From: Pyrinomonadaceae bacterium
GTDB lineage: Bacteria > Acidobacteriota > Blastocatellia > Pyrinomonadales > Pyrinomonadaceae
Length of the DNA: 64,000 nucleotides
Reading direction: 5' to 3'
NCBI GenBank assembly: GCA_025054715.1
Contig: JANWYH010000006.1
Coordinates: 1-64,000, forward strand
Below are positions 17,618 to 25,714 of the stretch, piece by piece. The notes under the pieces were generated by a model, which saw only the letters and a program-made list of their open reading frames with translations, was not told where the DNA came from and searched no databases. Made by a program: the position numbers and the translations under genes. How positions within the stretch are numbered: the stretch's first letter is position 1; each line of letters opens with the position of its first letter.

Positions 17618-19984
17618 ATGAAAATATCAGTTCGTTTGATGAGCCTTTTGCTTATCTTTTCACTTCTTTCGCCAATCGTTGCATTAGCAGGCGATGGCAA
17701 AAAGCATTTCAAGGAAGGACTAAAAGCAGAAATAGCAGAAGATTGGGATAAGGCCGTAGAAAAATTCGCACTGGCGGTTGCCGAAAATCCTAAAAATGCT
17801 GAATACAGGCTTCATTACATCCGTGCCCTCTTCAACGCCTCACAAATGTATATGAAACGTGGCAATGCTCTTGCCGAACAAAAGGACTACGCAGGAGCTT
17901 ATAACGCTTACCGGAAGGCATATGCTTATGATCCGGTAAATCAGCTTGCAAAAGCCCAAATGGAAAAAATGCTACGTTTAATTGAAGAAAAGGAAAATGC
18001 ACAGGTTGAAAGACCCGAAAACTACCTTCCAACAAGCTACAAACCGCAGTTACCGCCAAAGCTCGAAAAACTCCGTGACTTGCCCTTTACAAGTCCTGTT
18101 GAGCTTACATGGCTCATCAAAGAACTAGCAAAAGACTTGGAACTAAACGTAATCTTTGACAGTCAATCACGTTTAGAAGGAAGACGTATTAAGATCGAGC
18201 TCAAAAATGTAACCGCAGCACGCGCCCTTGATTACATCTTTCTGCAAGAAAATCTTTTCTTCCAAAAGGTAGGACCAAAAACCATTCTTGTCGCTGATAA
18301 TAGTCGCCGCCAATTTTTTCAACAGCTAGTTCTTCGCACATTCTATCTTTCAAATGCAGACCCGCAAGAAATTGCTAAAATCGTTCAAGCAGCAATCCCT
18401 GTGCAACCCGGAAGAACACAGCCAATCCCCTTGATTGACAAGGCAACAAATAGCATCACCATACGCGATACAGAAGAAAATATCAAAATCATTGGCAAAC
18501 TCATAAAATCACTAGACAAGGATCGCGCCGAGGTAGTAATGGATGTTAACATTTATGAAGTTTCCCGGCAAGACTTGTTAAAACTTGGTAATCAGATAGG
18601 TGACGAAACCCAGCTGACTAACTTGGGCGTAACCACTCCAGGTCTTGTTTTAGGTGGTGGCACTTTAACCTCAATTCCACAAAACATCCGCAATAACTAC
18701 CCAACGGCAATGGCGTCAGCTATACTAGTTCCGTCCTCCACTTTTTCAGCTTTTCAAAGAAAAGGAACGACAAGACTTCTAGCTTCGACTCAAGTTCACG
18801 CATTCAACGGCGAAAAATCAACTGCTAAAATCGGACAAAGAGTCCCCGTAAGAAGCGCGCAAATCACCACCGGTGGTATAACAACACCCGGAGCAACCAG
18901 TTTCGTAAGCGATGTCATTACTTATGAGCAAACCGGTCTTACGCTGGAATTCGAACCTATAATCTTTCCAAATCAAGACGTGCAAGTAAAAATGTCCATC
19001 ACTTCGCGTGATCTAGCAGGCGTAGGAGTAAACAATAACCCAATTTTTGGAGAACGAGAAATTAAGGGCTCAGCAAGAATCCAAAACAATCGTACGCTTC
19101 TTCTTGCAAGCGTAGCTCAAAATCGTGAAGAACGTGGAAAATCTGGAATTCCACTTCTCGGTTTAATTCCCGTTCTCGGTAGGTTATTCACAACTCCTAC
19201 GAAAAATGACAACCAAACTGACATAGTTATCGCCGTAACTCCAAGAGTTTTAAGAGCTCCTGTTATATTGCCAGAAGACGAAGTCGAAAGACCTACAGGA
19301 AGCATCTCGACACCGACAAACAGCTCGCTTGAAGCCTTGCTGATAGAAGAAGAAATAGAAGAACAGCTAGCAAATGCTAGAAAACTCGGCAACACAGCAA
19401 CCGTTCAACTCCCAGATAGAAAGCTCGAGGAAATACCAGAATATACCCGCGCACAAAATAATCAAAATCCACAAGAACCTCCGATAGCTTTTCAAAATAC
19501 ATTAAAGCCAATCGAAACCAATGTCAAAGACTTGCAGGTTAGAACAGTTTCGCAAAATCTAAACAGCAATGATCAAACGGCAGTCAAGCCAAATGCAGAA
19601 TTAGCGATCATCTCACCATCTTTTGAAATGAAACCTGGTGAAAAAGCAAAAATCGGTGTTCTCATAAAAACATCCTCCGCTTTCCGCTCTGCGGTTCTGG
19701 GATTAAAGTTCGATCCATCGAAAATTGCCGTTCGTTCTATTCAATTTGGCGATGTGTTCGGTGCAGAAATAGCCAAAACGGAAGCAATGCCGTTTCTGAA
19801 TCTAAACGGAAAAACCTTTGTCGCACTTTCACCAAACAAAAATATTTTGATTTCAGATTCAGGCATTCTGGCATACATAGAAATAGAAGCCCTGTCGCAG
19901 TGCAAGCCTGAAGTTGATTTCGATCGCGATATTTTGAATGTATTTGCAACAAACGGCGAAACTTTTGAGTTAAGGATAAAATGA
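17618..19984 (+). CDS. Secretin (GspD/PilQ family) with C-terminal cohesin-like domain
   Basis: 788 aa outer-membrane secretin. Signal peptide MKISVRLMSLLLIFSLLSPI is followed by a TPR-like segment (KHFKEGLKAEIAEDWDKAVE), an STN/N0 domain (LIKELAKDLELNVIFDSQ), an N1-type repeat (LRTFYLSNADPQEIAKIVQ) and the secretin core (STQVHAFNGEKSTAKIGQR, YEQTGLTLEFEPII, GKSGIPLLGLIPVLGRLF). After a low-complexity linker the last ~140 residues (AELAIISPSFEMKPGEKAKI, SAVLGLKFDPSKIAVRSI) look like a type I cohesin-like beta-sandwich. The start at 17618 has AAGGAG nine bases upstream; the longer frame from 17561 lacks protein-like character. The four-base overlap with the next gene shows coupling. Confidence 0.88.
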   Translation: MKISVRLMSLLLIFSLLSPIVALAGDGKKHFKEGLKAEIAEDWDKAVEKFALAVAENPKNAEYRLHYIRALFNASQMYMKRGNALAEQKDYAGAYNAYRKAYAYDPVNQLAKAQMEKMLRLIEEKENAQVERPENYLPTSYKPQLPPKLEKLRDLPFTSPVELTWLIKELAKDLELNVIFDSQSRLEGRRIKIELKNVTAARALDYIFLQENLFFQKVGPKTILVADNSRRQFFQQLVLRTFYLSNADPQEIAKIVQAAIPVQPGRTQPIPLIDKATNSITIRDTEENIKIIGKLIKSLDKDRAEVVMDVNIYEVSRQDLLKLGNQIGDETQLTNLGVTTPGLVLGGGTLTSIPQNIRNNYPTAMASAILVPSSTFSAFQRKGTTRLLASTQVHAFNGEKSTAKIGQRVPVRSAQITTGGITTPGATSFVSDVITYEQTGLTLEFEPIIFPNQDVQVKMSITSRDLAGVGVNNNPIFGEREIKGSARIQNNRTLLLASVAQNREERGKSGIPLLGLIPVLGRLFTTPTKNDNQTDIVIAVTPRVLRAPVILPEDEVERPTGSISTPTNSSLEALLIEEEIEEQLANARKLGNTATVQLPDRKLEEIPEYTRAQNNQNPQEPPIAFQNTLKPIETNVKDLQVRTVSQNLNSNDQTAVKPNAELAIISPSFEMKPGEKAKIGVLIKTSSAFRSAVLGLKFDPSKIAVRSIQFGDVFGAEIAKTEAMPFLNLNGKTFVALSPNKNILISDSGILAYIEIEALSQCKPEVDFDRDILNVFATNGETFELRIK

Positions 19985-20634
19985 AGAAAAAATTTTTTCA
20001 AAACATCAATCATAGAAAAGCTCAAGAAGCTTACACACTTCTTGAGCTTATTATAACACTCACGGTCATATCTATAATGGTCCTAATAGCCCTTCCCTTA
20101 GCAGAAAACGCTGTTAGAAGGCAAAAGGAGATGCAGCTTCGCGAGTCATTAAGACAAATACGCTCTGCTATTGATGAATTCAAACGAGACGCCATAGGTG
20201 CTTGCCCACAGGGTGCCATAACGACTATTAATCCAGCTAAAGCACAAGAACAACTCTATGTTCCTGCCGATCCAAGAAGTCGTGTTGTGATAGACGATTG
20301 CACAATCTTTAGTCCCGATAATTTAGATCGCTATCCACCGTCTCTAGAAATACTTGTCGAAGGTGTGCGTGTAAAACCTAGAGGTTTGAATGTCACTGCT
20401 CCGAATATTTTCTCAGATGAAACAAAGGTTTTTAAGGACAACCAATCACAAGAAATAAAGAAAGTTTATCTAAGAGAAATACCAATTGACCCTTTTACTG
20501 GCAAAAGAGACTGGATTCTTCGCTCATCGTATCAATCAAAAGATTCTGATGTTTGGGATGGAATAAACGTTTTCGATGTTAGATCGGCTTCCAATGAAAC
20601 AGCTCTCAATGGGGAGAAATATCGTGACTGGTAA
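19981..20634 (+). CDS. Type II secretion pseudopilin-like protein (GspG-type, first copy)
   Basis: 217 aa. A short basic leader (MKKKFFQNINHRKAQEA) precedes YTLLELIITLTVISIMVLIA, a class III prepilin-peptidase site with Glu at mature position +5; cleavage probably falls at Ala-Tyr, where Gly-Phe is more usual. The amphipathic helix LRESLRQIRSAIDEFKRDA follows, then a C-terminal beta domain with IPIDPFTGKRDWILRSSYQS, the typical GspG-like calcium-loop region. Longer than the usual ~140 residues owing to an insertion around residues 70-130. The ATG overlaps the secretin stop (ATGA). Confidence 0.85.
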   Translation: MKKKFFQNINHRKAQEAYTLLELIITLTVISIMVLIALPLAENAVRRQKEMQLRESLRQIRSAIDEFKRDAIGACPQGAITTINPAKAQEQLYVPADPRSRVVIDDCTIFSPDNLDRYPPSLEILVEGVRVKPRGLNVTAPNIFSDETKVFKDNQSQEIKKVYLREIPIDPFTGKRDWILRSSYQSKDSDVWDGINVFDVRSASNETALNGEKYRDW

Positions 20635-21019
20635 GCGACAAAAAAATCAAGGCTTTTCTCTACTAGAGCTTTCAATTGCGATGTTTATACTTATCTTGCT
20701 GATCGCAGTAGCAGTGCCAACATATCAATACACCGTCCAGAAAGCAAGAGAAACGGTTTTGAAAGAAAACCTTTTTCAAATGAGAAAAGCCATAGACCAG
20801 TTCGTAGCTGATAAAGGCAGACTACCGCAATCTTTGGACGAGCTGGTTGAAAAAAGATATTTGCGAGAGAAACCCATTGACCCAATGACAGAAAAGGCTG
20901 AATGGGAAGAAATCTTTGGCACTGACCCAAATTCTCCTGATGGACAACAAGGATTGGTTGATGTTAGAAGCCTTGCAGAAGGCGAAGATGAAACAGGTAA
21001 AAAGTATAAAGAATACTAA
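20624..21019 (+). CDS. Type II secretion major pseudopilin-like protein (GspG-type, second copy)
   Basis: 131 aa. Class III leader TGKRQKNQG with cleavage Gly-Phe, then FSLLELSIAMFILILLIAVA with Glu5 and a pilin helix (RETVLKENLFQMRKAIDQF). The C-terminus has REKPIDPMTEKAEWEEIF and DVRSLAEGEDETGKKYKEY, the compact GspG fold. The start is most likely the GTG at 20624, with GGGGAG seven bases upstream; the frame extends to an ATG at 20576 inside the preceding gene, but the Shine-Dalgarno position and short leader favour GTG. It overlaps the first pseudopilin gene by 11 bases. Confidence 0.85.
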   Translation: MTGKRQKNQGFSLLELSIAMFILILLIAVAVPTYQYTVQKARETVLKENLFQMRKAIDQFVADKGRLPQSLDELVEKRYLREKPIDPMTEKAEWEEIFGTDPNSPDGQQGLVDVRSLAEGEDETGKKYKEY

Positions 21020-21021
21020 GT

Positions 21022-21939
21022 ATGCTCTTTAGACCTTCTTTTCCAAAAAATGTATTTGAGTTCAGCGAAACGTATCTATCGGCAATTGCGCTTGAAAAAG
21101 TAGGCAATCAATACCAAATAGGTCGCGCATCCGTAGTCTCTTTACCTAAAAACCTGATTAGACCTAGCTTCTACGAAAAAAACCTGATGAATCCTGATGA
21201 GTTAGTTTATCTGATAAGAGAAACAACTGAATACGCAGACCTGAAAAGACGTAAACGTTGGTCTGTTGTTCTTCCAAATGAAACTGCAAGAACAGCGATA
21301 GTAACGATCGAAGGCGAACCGAGTTCAAAAAAGGAGTTATACGAAATCCTAGATTGGAAAGCTGAAAAAGCTTTTGGAGTCGAAGCTAATCAGATTCGAA
21401 TATCCGAGGAGAAAATAGCCTCTGATACAGCCGGAAAAAGCCGATACATAATCACCGCCGTAAAACTTTCAATACTAGAAGAATACGAAACCATCTTCAA
21501 AATGCTAAATTGGAAAGTAGGCTTGATTCTTCCGCGCCTGCTAGGCGAAATGAAATGGCTTCTCAACTTTTCAATAGGAGATTCCATACTAATAAGCTTT
21601 CAAACAGAAGGATTTTCAGCCATTATCTTGCGAAATTCCTCACCAATCATCCTAAGGTCCATAAATTGCCAGTCTGAAGAAGCCGAAGACGAAATTTACA
21701 GATTACTCATGTTTTACAAAGACAAAATAGCTGAAAATCCTGAAAACCCAGATAGAATCCTTGTAATTGGCAATCAAGATCAGAAAGAAAAAATGGTAAA
21801 CGTATTAAATGAGGCTTTAGGAACAATACCAAAAATTTTGTCTTCAGAAGATTTGAATTTTCAAATGACAGCTACAAAAAATCTGAATTTTGACGTAATA
21901 GCTGCATCAGCCGGAGTAGCAACCTTAGCTTGGGGTTGA
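21022..21939 (+). CDS. PilM-like actin-fold protein of the secretion operon
   Basis: 305 aa, cytosolic. N-terminal VFEFSETYLSAIALEKVGNQ corresponds to the first strand pair of an actin/FtsA-like fold as in PilM and GspL cytoplasmic domains; WSVVLPNETARTAIVTIEG and LDWKAEKAFGVEANQIRISE match the PilM-type second segment. ILISFQTEGFSAIILRNSSP and GVATLAWG at the end fit the second phosphate loop and adenosine motifs. It is the last gene of the operon, two bases after the second pseudopilin. No PilN/PilO-like gene follows. Family call is from fold-like motifs and position, not strong identity. Confidence 0.6.
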   Translation: MLFRPSFPKNVFEFSETYLSAIALEKVGNQYQIGRASVVSLPKNLIRPSFYEKNLMNPDELVYLIRETTEYADLKRRKRWSVVLPNETARTAIVTIEGEPSSKKELYEILDWKAEKAFGVEANQIRISEEKIASDTAGKSRYIITAVKLSILEEYETIFKMLNWKVGLILPRLLGEMKWLLNFSIGDSILISFQTEGFSAIILRNSSPIILRSINCQSEEAEDEIYRLLMFYKDKIAENPENPDRILVIGNQDQKEKMVNVLNEALGTIPKILSSEDLNFQMTATKNLNFDVIAASAGVATLAWG

Positions 21940-22000
21940 AACTGAAACCTTTATTTTCCCAATGATCAGAGACTTGATGATGAAACTTTGCAGCGAAATA

Positions 22001-22561
22001 TTAACCTATGAAAAGCTCTTCGTCAGAATACACCTTGTCAACTCTTTTTGGCGAAGGAGCTAAAAGAACTTCCAAAGCTCTTCTTACTCCTGCCATTATA
22101 GCTGCGAGCTCCCTTGCAGGTTCTACTACTTTCCTCTGAACAAAATCAGCTGTTAAAACGATCTGTGAATGTGTTTTGTCAATTGTTTCGCTAACTAGCT
22201 CTACCTTTTCCTTAGCAACGACCGCAGTTTGACTAACAAGTTGCTTAAGTTCTGCGATTTCATCTTTTATAAGCTCCGTTGACTCCGAAAAGTTTTTCGT
22301 AGCCGAAGAAAGATGTCTTGACATTTCGGCAAACTGTTCAGATATGACCTTTCCTTGTTTGCCGATATCATTTACCTTCTCTATCAAAGGCTCAGCCTTA
22401 ACAATCAAAGGATTCAACTTTTCCTCTAAACGACGAACAGTTACAATCACCCGACGAACAACTATGGCAATAAAAACCAAGGCTATAGCCATAAAAACAA
22501 AACAAACTGCTATGATAATCGAAGCAATCATCATCCAGAACTGCGGATCTGACATGCTCAT
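22001..22561 (-). CDS. DUF948-like membrane-anchored coiled-coil protein
   Basis: 186 aa. One N-terminal membrane helix (about residues 8-36, MIASIIIAVCFVFMAIALVF) followed by long amphipathic helices with methyl-accepting-protein-like heptads (LIVKAEPLIEKVNDIGKQ, LKQLVSQTAVVAKEKVELV). This is the look of DUF948-family proteins, often found beside YtxH-family genes, as here. Function is unknown; an envelope stress or scaffold role is suggested by the company. The start follows TTGAGGT. The stop lies 61 bases from the convergent PilM-like gene. Confidence 0.65.
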   Translation of the reverse strand: MSMSDPQFWMMIASIIIAVCFVFMAIALVFIAIVVRRVIVTVRRLEEKLNPLIVKAEPLIEKVNDIGKQGKVISEQFAEMSRHLSSATKNFSESTELIKDEIAELKQLVSQTAVVAKEKVELVSETIDKTHSQIVLTADFVQRKVVEPARELAAIMAGVRRALEVLLAPSPKRVDKVYSDEELFIG

Positions 22562-22575
22562 ACCTCAACCTCAAA

Positions 22576-22614
22576 AGGCTAATCTTCTGTTGTTCTGCAA
22601 CGGAAGACTAGCCT
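22576..22614 (-). terminator. Long hairpin with T-run between the YtxH and DUF948-like genes
   Basis: On the minus strand AGGCTA-g-TCTTC-c-GTTG, loop CAGAA, CAAC-a-GAAGA-t-TAGCCT gives 15 Watson-Crick pairs with one G-T pair and one mismatch, followed directly by TTTT. This is an intrinsic-terminator or attenuator structure lying between two genes on the same strand. The Shine-Dalgarno sequence of the downstream gene comes straight after the T-run, so part of the transcripts may stop here. Confidence 0.65.
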
Positions 22615-22621
22615 GCTAAGT

Positions 22622-23053
22622 TCAGCTTTGTTTTGACTTGCTTGACTTTTGGGAACTTAGATGACCTTCAGCTACTATGGAAGATTCAGTTTTTCGTTTC
22701 TCCTCTAAATAAGCTTGTTTCCCAGCTTCGATAGCTGCAGTTAGAGGATTGGTAGCTTTCGTAGCAACTTCTTTGGCTTTTTCTGTCAGTTCTTCTGCTT
22801 TTTCTTGCGCGGTCACATAAAGTTCACCCGCTTTTTCCTTGGTTATTTCGTAATACTCAGTTGCTTTCTCCTGCAAATGAGCAGCTGCTTCTTTACCTTT
22901 CTCAAGTCCTTTACGTGTAGCATCTGCAATATCGCTGCGAAGTTCTTGACCAGATTTTGGTGCTAAAAGCAATGCTACTATTGCTCCGATACCCGCTCCA
23001 ATCAAAAGATATGTTAATTTTGTAGATAAATTCACGTCTTCTCTTTCGCTCAT
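22622..23053 (-). CDS. YtxH-family envelope/stress protein
   Basis: 143 aa. Membrane-proximal helix TYLLIGAGIGAIVALLLAPK followed by SGQELRSDI matches the YtxH (gas-vesicle-like) signature GAxxGxxxALLxAPxSGxexR. The rest is Ala/Glu/Lys-rich amphipathic helix with repeated KAxEL/TEKA units (EKATEYYEITKEKAGELYVT) resembling LEA-type proteins. Start: the ATG at 23053 has GGGAGG about ten bases upstream; the frame start at 23071 would place that sequence inside the gene. Probably cotranscribed with the DUF948-like gene, subject to the hairpin between them. Confidence 0.8.
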   Translation of the reverse strand: MSEREDVNLSTKLTYLLIGAGIGAIVALLLAPKSGQELRSDIADATRKGLEKGKEAAAHLQEKATEYYEITKEKAGELYVTAQEKAEELTEKAKEVATKATNPLTAAIEAGKQAYLEEKRKTESSIVAEGHLSSQKSSKSKQS

Positions 23054-23119
23054 AAAATAAAAACCTCCCAAAAATCTACATATTTGAAGTATATCAGAAA
23101 AAGAAAACCAAAAACAAAA

Positions 23120-23974
23120 CTATTTAAATGCCTTCTCTGCAATGAGGACCCGTTTTATTCCTTGTAAATCAGTCAGAAACCAAAAGTCTTGCCATCTATC
23201 ATCCATCATTGCTGAAACCTGATCGGCTTGACCGAATCCTATCTCCATAACTAAACGCCCTTTACTTTTTAAGTATTCGGCTGAATCGGCAATTATCCTG
23301 CGAATTATAGAAAGCCCATCACTTCCCCCAATAAGAGCAACTTTAGGTTCATAATCACGAACATCTCTTTGAAGCAACTCAAATTCGCTTTCAGAAACAT
23401 AAGGCGGATTTGAAACTATCAAATCAAATTTTTCACGAGAATCAATAGCATCAAAAAGGTTTGAATGTCTCAATTCAAGCCTTCCCATTACTTTGTGCTT
23501 TAAGGCATTCATCTTTGCTACATTTAGAGCACTTTCCGACACATCAACTCCAACCGCCTCAACATGTTCCAGATTATGAAGAATTGAGATTGCAATGCAC
23601 CCCGAACCGATGCCGACATCTAGAATTTTGGCATTCTGCATGCTCCTGAGAAATTCTATAGAAGTTTCGACGATGAGCTCTGTTTCTGGTCTCGGTATTA
23701 GCACATCTTTTGACAGTGTAAACTCAAGACCGTAAAACTCTTGACTTTCTCGAATATACTGAATTGGCTCACCTCGAGCGCGTCTTTTCACATAAGATAA
23801 AAAAAGCTTGTATTCAACGTCAGAAAGAACATATTCGGAATGAGCGATCAAGAAGGCTCTATCGCGCTTTAGAGCCAAACTCATAAGTAAGCTAGCATCG
23901 CGCACTGGCTCGAGAATCCCACTTTCTGACAAAATTTTAGAACCAAGAGCTAGGCTTTCCCGAATTCTCTTCAT
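23120..23974 (-). CDS. prmC: Release factor glutamine methyltransferase PrmC/HemK
   Basis: 284 aa. It methylates the Gln of the GGQ motif in RF1/RF2, using S-adenosylmethionine. The N-terminal helical substrate domain (SLALGSKILSESGILEP) precedes the Rossmann methyltransferase with motif I ILDVGIGSGCIAISIL, motif II VGVDVSESALNVAK and the catalytic SNPPYVSESE (NPPY). KVALIGGSDGLSIIRRII is also typical. No prfA is adjacent; the upstream neighbour is the divergent tRNA-Arg gene, whose promoter lies between the two. Confidence 0.93.
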   Translation of the reverse strand: MKRIRESLALGSKILSESGILEPVRDASLLMSLALKRDRAFLIAHSEYVLSDVEYKLFLSYVKRRARGEPIQYIRESQEFYGLEFTLSKDVLIPRPETELIVETSIEFLRSMQNAKILDVGIGSGCIAISILHNLEHVEAVGVDVSESALNVAKMNALKHKVMGRLELRHSNLFDAIDSREKFDLIVSNPPYVSESEFELLQRDVRDYEPKVALIGGSDGLSIIRRIIADSAEYLKSKGRLVMEIGFGQADQVSAMMDDRWQDFWFLTDLQGIKRVLIAEKAFK

Positions 23975-23989
23975 ACAAGCTTTTTTAAC

Positions 23990-24018
23990 TAGACAAATTT
24001 CAGATGCAAGTCTAAAAT
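23990..24018 (+). promoter_or_regulatory. tRNA-Arg promoter
   Basis: TAGACA (23990-23995), 17-bp spacer, TAAAAT (24013-24018). The predicted start near 24025 is a few bases before the mature tRNA 5' end. This site serves as an internal calibration of promoter consensus in this genome. Confidence 0.75.
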
Positions 24019-24028
24019 TTCAATTTGT

Positions 24029-24101
24029 GCTCCCGTAGCTCAGAGGATAGAGCGACCGCCTCCTAAGCGGTAGGTCATTGGTTCGAGTCCAATCGGGAGC
24101 A
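24029..24101 (+). tRNA. tRNA-Arg (anticodon CCT)
   Basis: Full cloverleaf by eye: acceptor GCTCCCG (24029-24035) with CGGGAGC (24094-24100) and discriminator A; D arm GCTC...GAGC; anticodon stem ACCGC/GCGGT enclosing loop CTCCTAA, so the anticodon is CCT reading AGG; T arm ATTGG-TTCGAGT-CCAAT. CCA is not encoded. A T-rich run follows at 24102-24117. Confidence 0.97.
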
Positions 24102-24180
24102 TTTTTAAAATTTTTTTGGAAACTTCTTCTGAATAATACTTTTTTATGTTTTGAAGAGGTCAAGCCAAGCGCAGTGGCAA

Positions 24181-24921
24181 TCAAATTATAAAAGCCCTTG
24201 CTACAGCTAAAACATAAACCTTCAGAGCGCCTTTTTCTTTGAGAGCAATTGCGCAATTCGATGCAGTAGCTCCAGAAGTAAAAACGTCATCAATTAGCAA
24301 TATATTTCTACCCTTTACTTTTTCCGGGGAAGCTACTGAAAAAGCTTGTTTTACAGACATCTGACGAGCTTTTTTATCCATTCCTGGGCTATGCCGTTTC
24401 GTATGAATATGCCTGATAAGAGCCGTTTCATCCAGTTTTATTTTTGTCATCTTTGACAATGGCTTTGCTAAGAGTGAAGCTTGATTAAAACCCCTTTCAG
24501 AAAGTCTGACTTTAGAAATCGGAACTGGCACTATCAAATCAACTTTTTCAAAAGGAGCCAACTGAAAAGTTTTAACAATTAGCTCTTGAAGGTATTTTGG
24601 GACAAACGGAACGTTTTTTAGATGAAGCACTGTCTTCATTAAAGCTTTTTCGTAAAGTCCAACGCACCGAACTAAATCAAAAGTATCTTCCGAACAAAAG
24701 GAGCAATAAAACTGCCTTTTCGATTCTCCTCCCTCACCAAAGAAATATGAGCACTTGTAACAACTTGTTAAGGTCCCTGAATCAAAAAGGCGTGTCTCAG
24801 CCCAGCAATTACTACATGACACACCATACGACAACCCGTCGACTTCTCCACCGCAAACATGGCAAGGTTGAGGAAAGGCAAGACAGAGTACCGAATCTAG
24901 AACCTTCTGAAGAGAAATCAT
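24181..24921 (-). CDS. comF: ComF-family phosphoribosyltransferase-like protein
   Basis: 246 aa. An N-terminal zinc-binding region with CHVCGGEVDG, CSNCWAE, CYKC and CSFC pairs precedes a type I phosphoribosyltransferase fold with the PRPP loop NILLIDDVFTSGATASNC. ERGFNQASLLAKPLSK and RHSPGMDKKARQMSVKQAF are hallmark ComF/GntX segments. In naturally competent bacteria ComF aids single-stranded DNA uptake; in others (GntX/YhgH) the role is unclear. Last gene of the GT2-rlmH-traR-comF unit; its start overlaps the preceding stop by four bases. The pilus genes in the window make competence conceivable, but this is inference. Confidence 0.9.
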   Translation of the reverse strand: MISLQKVLDSVLCLAFPQPCHVCGGEVDGLSYGVSCSNCWAETRLFDSGTLTSCYKCSYFFGEGGESKRQFYCSFCSEDTFDLVRCVGLYEKALMKTVLHLKNVPFVPKYLQELIVKTFQLAPFEKVDLIVPVPISKVRLSERGFNQASLLAKPLSKMTKIKLDETALIRHIHTKRHSPGMDKKARQMSVKQAFSVASPEKVKGRNILLIDDVFTSGATASNCAIALKEKGALKVYVLAVARAFII

Positions 24922-25274
24922 CTCTCCTCTTCAATCAAACCTTGTTCAACTAATTCTTGACAGCTCAAACAATAACGTGCCCAAGGTATGACCTCTAATC
25001 TTTTCGGCTGAATAGGTTTTTTACAATTCAGGCATAAGCCGTATTTCTCATCGTCTATGCGCTGAAGTGCCTCTTCAATTAAGCGTAGTTGACGACTTTC
25101 ATTTTCAGAAACAGCAAGAGTTACATTCTTTGAGTAGTTTCTTGCTGCAAGATCAACCGGATCGGGAGTTTCAGTGTCATCAACCGAAAGGTCGTTACTA
25201 GATAGCTTCGTTAGAAGAAGACTCTTTTCGGTAAGTAACCTTTGCTTGATTTTTTCCGTATCTATTTCTTTCAC
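24918..25274 (-). CDS. DksA/TraR-family zinc-finger protein
   Basis: 118 aa. N-terminal helical coiled coil (IKQRLLTEKSLLLTKLSS) with the acidic DxxD-like tip region (ETPDPVDLAARN), a second helix ESRQLRLIEEALQRIDD, and a C4 zinc finger CLNCKKPI...YCLSCQELVE. DksA relatives bind the RNA polymerase secondary channel and modulate rRNA and amino-acid promoters together with ppGpp. The size and DPVD segment fit the short bacterial DksA/TraR group also annotated YocK/TraR; which subgroup it belongs to is not certain. It overlaps both neighbours by four bases. Confidence 0.9.
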   Translation of the reverse strand: MKEIDTEKIKQRLLTEKSLLLTKLSSNDLSVDDTETPDPVDLAARNYSKNVTLAVSENESRQLRLIEEALQRIDDEKYGLCLNCKKPIQPKRLEVIPWARYCLSCQELVEQGLIEEER

Positions 25275-25714
25275 TTTTGATATGGATAACCTCTCATTAT
25301 GGTATAAGCACGATATAATTGCTCAATCAAGATGACCCTAGCCATCTCGTGAGTAAATGTCAGAACTGATAAGGATAAACTAAAATTGACTCTTTCGGCA
25401 ACTTCAGAAGTCACACCCTCAGCCCCGCCGACGACGAAAGTAACTTCTTTTATGCCCAAACTTTGCCATTTCTCAATCTCTTGCGCTAATTCTAGCGAAC
25501 TAAGCTGCTTACCTTTCTCAGTTAATAAAACTACGAATTTTTTTTGATTCAAAACTCTTAAAATTTGTTTGCTTTCTTCAAATTTATCTTTGCTTTCCTT
25601 TAGTTCAGTTATCTCAAACCTTACAAAACGTGAAAGCCTGTTCAAATACTCTTCTTGTAACGCTAGCAGATGCTCATTTTTTGTCTTTCCTACCCAAAGA
25701 AAATGAAACTTCAT
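25271..25714 (-). CDS. rlmH: 23S rRNA pseudouridine-1915 N3-methyltransferase RlmH
   Basis: 147 aa, a small SPOUT-fold methyltransferase acting on helix 69 of 23S rRNA in assembled ribosomes. Typical landmarks are KFHFLWVGKTKNEHLL at the N-terminus, VVLLTEKGKQLSSLELAQ, the knot VTFVVGGAEGVTSEVAERVN and the C-terminal LSVLTFTHEMARVILIEQLY ending RGYPYQK (the family usually ends GxPYHK). Start and stop both overlap the neighbouring genes by four bases. Confidence 0.95.
   Translation of the reverse strand: MKFHFLWVGKTKNEHLLALQEEYLNRLSRFVRFEITELKESKDKFEESKQILRVLNQKKFVVLLTEKGKQLSSLELAQEIEKWQSLGIKEVTFVVGGAEGVTSEVAERVNFSLSLSVLTFTHEMARVILIEQLYRAYTIMRGYPYQK

Noticed and set aside
22576-22614. Hairpin as a mobile-element end or attachment site
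   Set aside because: No flanking duplication or recombinase; the T-run and position fit a terminator or attenuator.
24020-24256. Minus-strand 78-codon frame including NAPDWTRTNDLPLRRRSLY-type residues
   Set aside because: It is the antisense of the tRNA-Arg and its flanks, a well-known source of false proteins; the tRNA cloverleaf explains the sequence.
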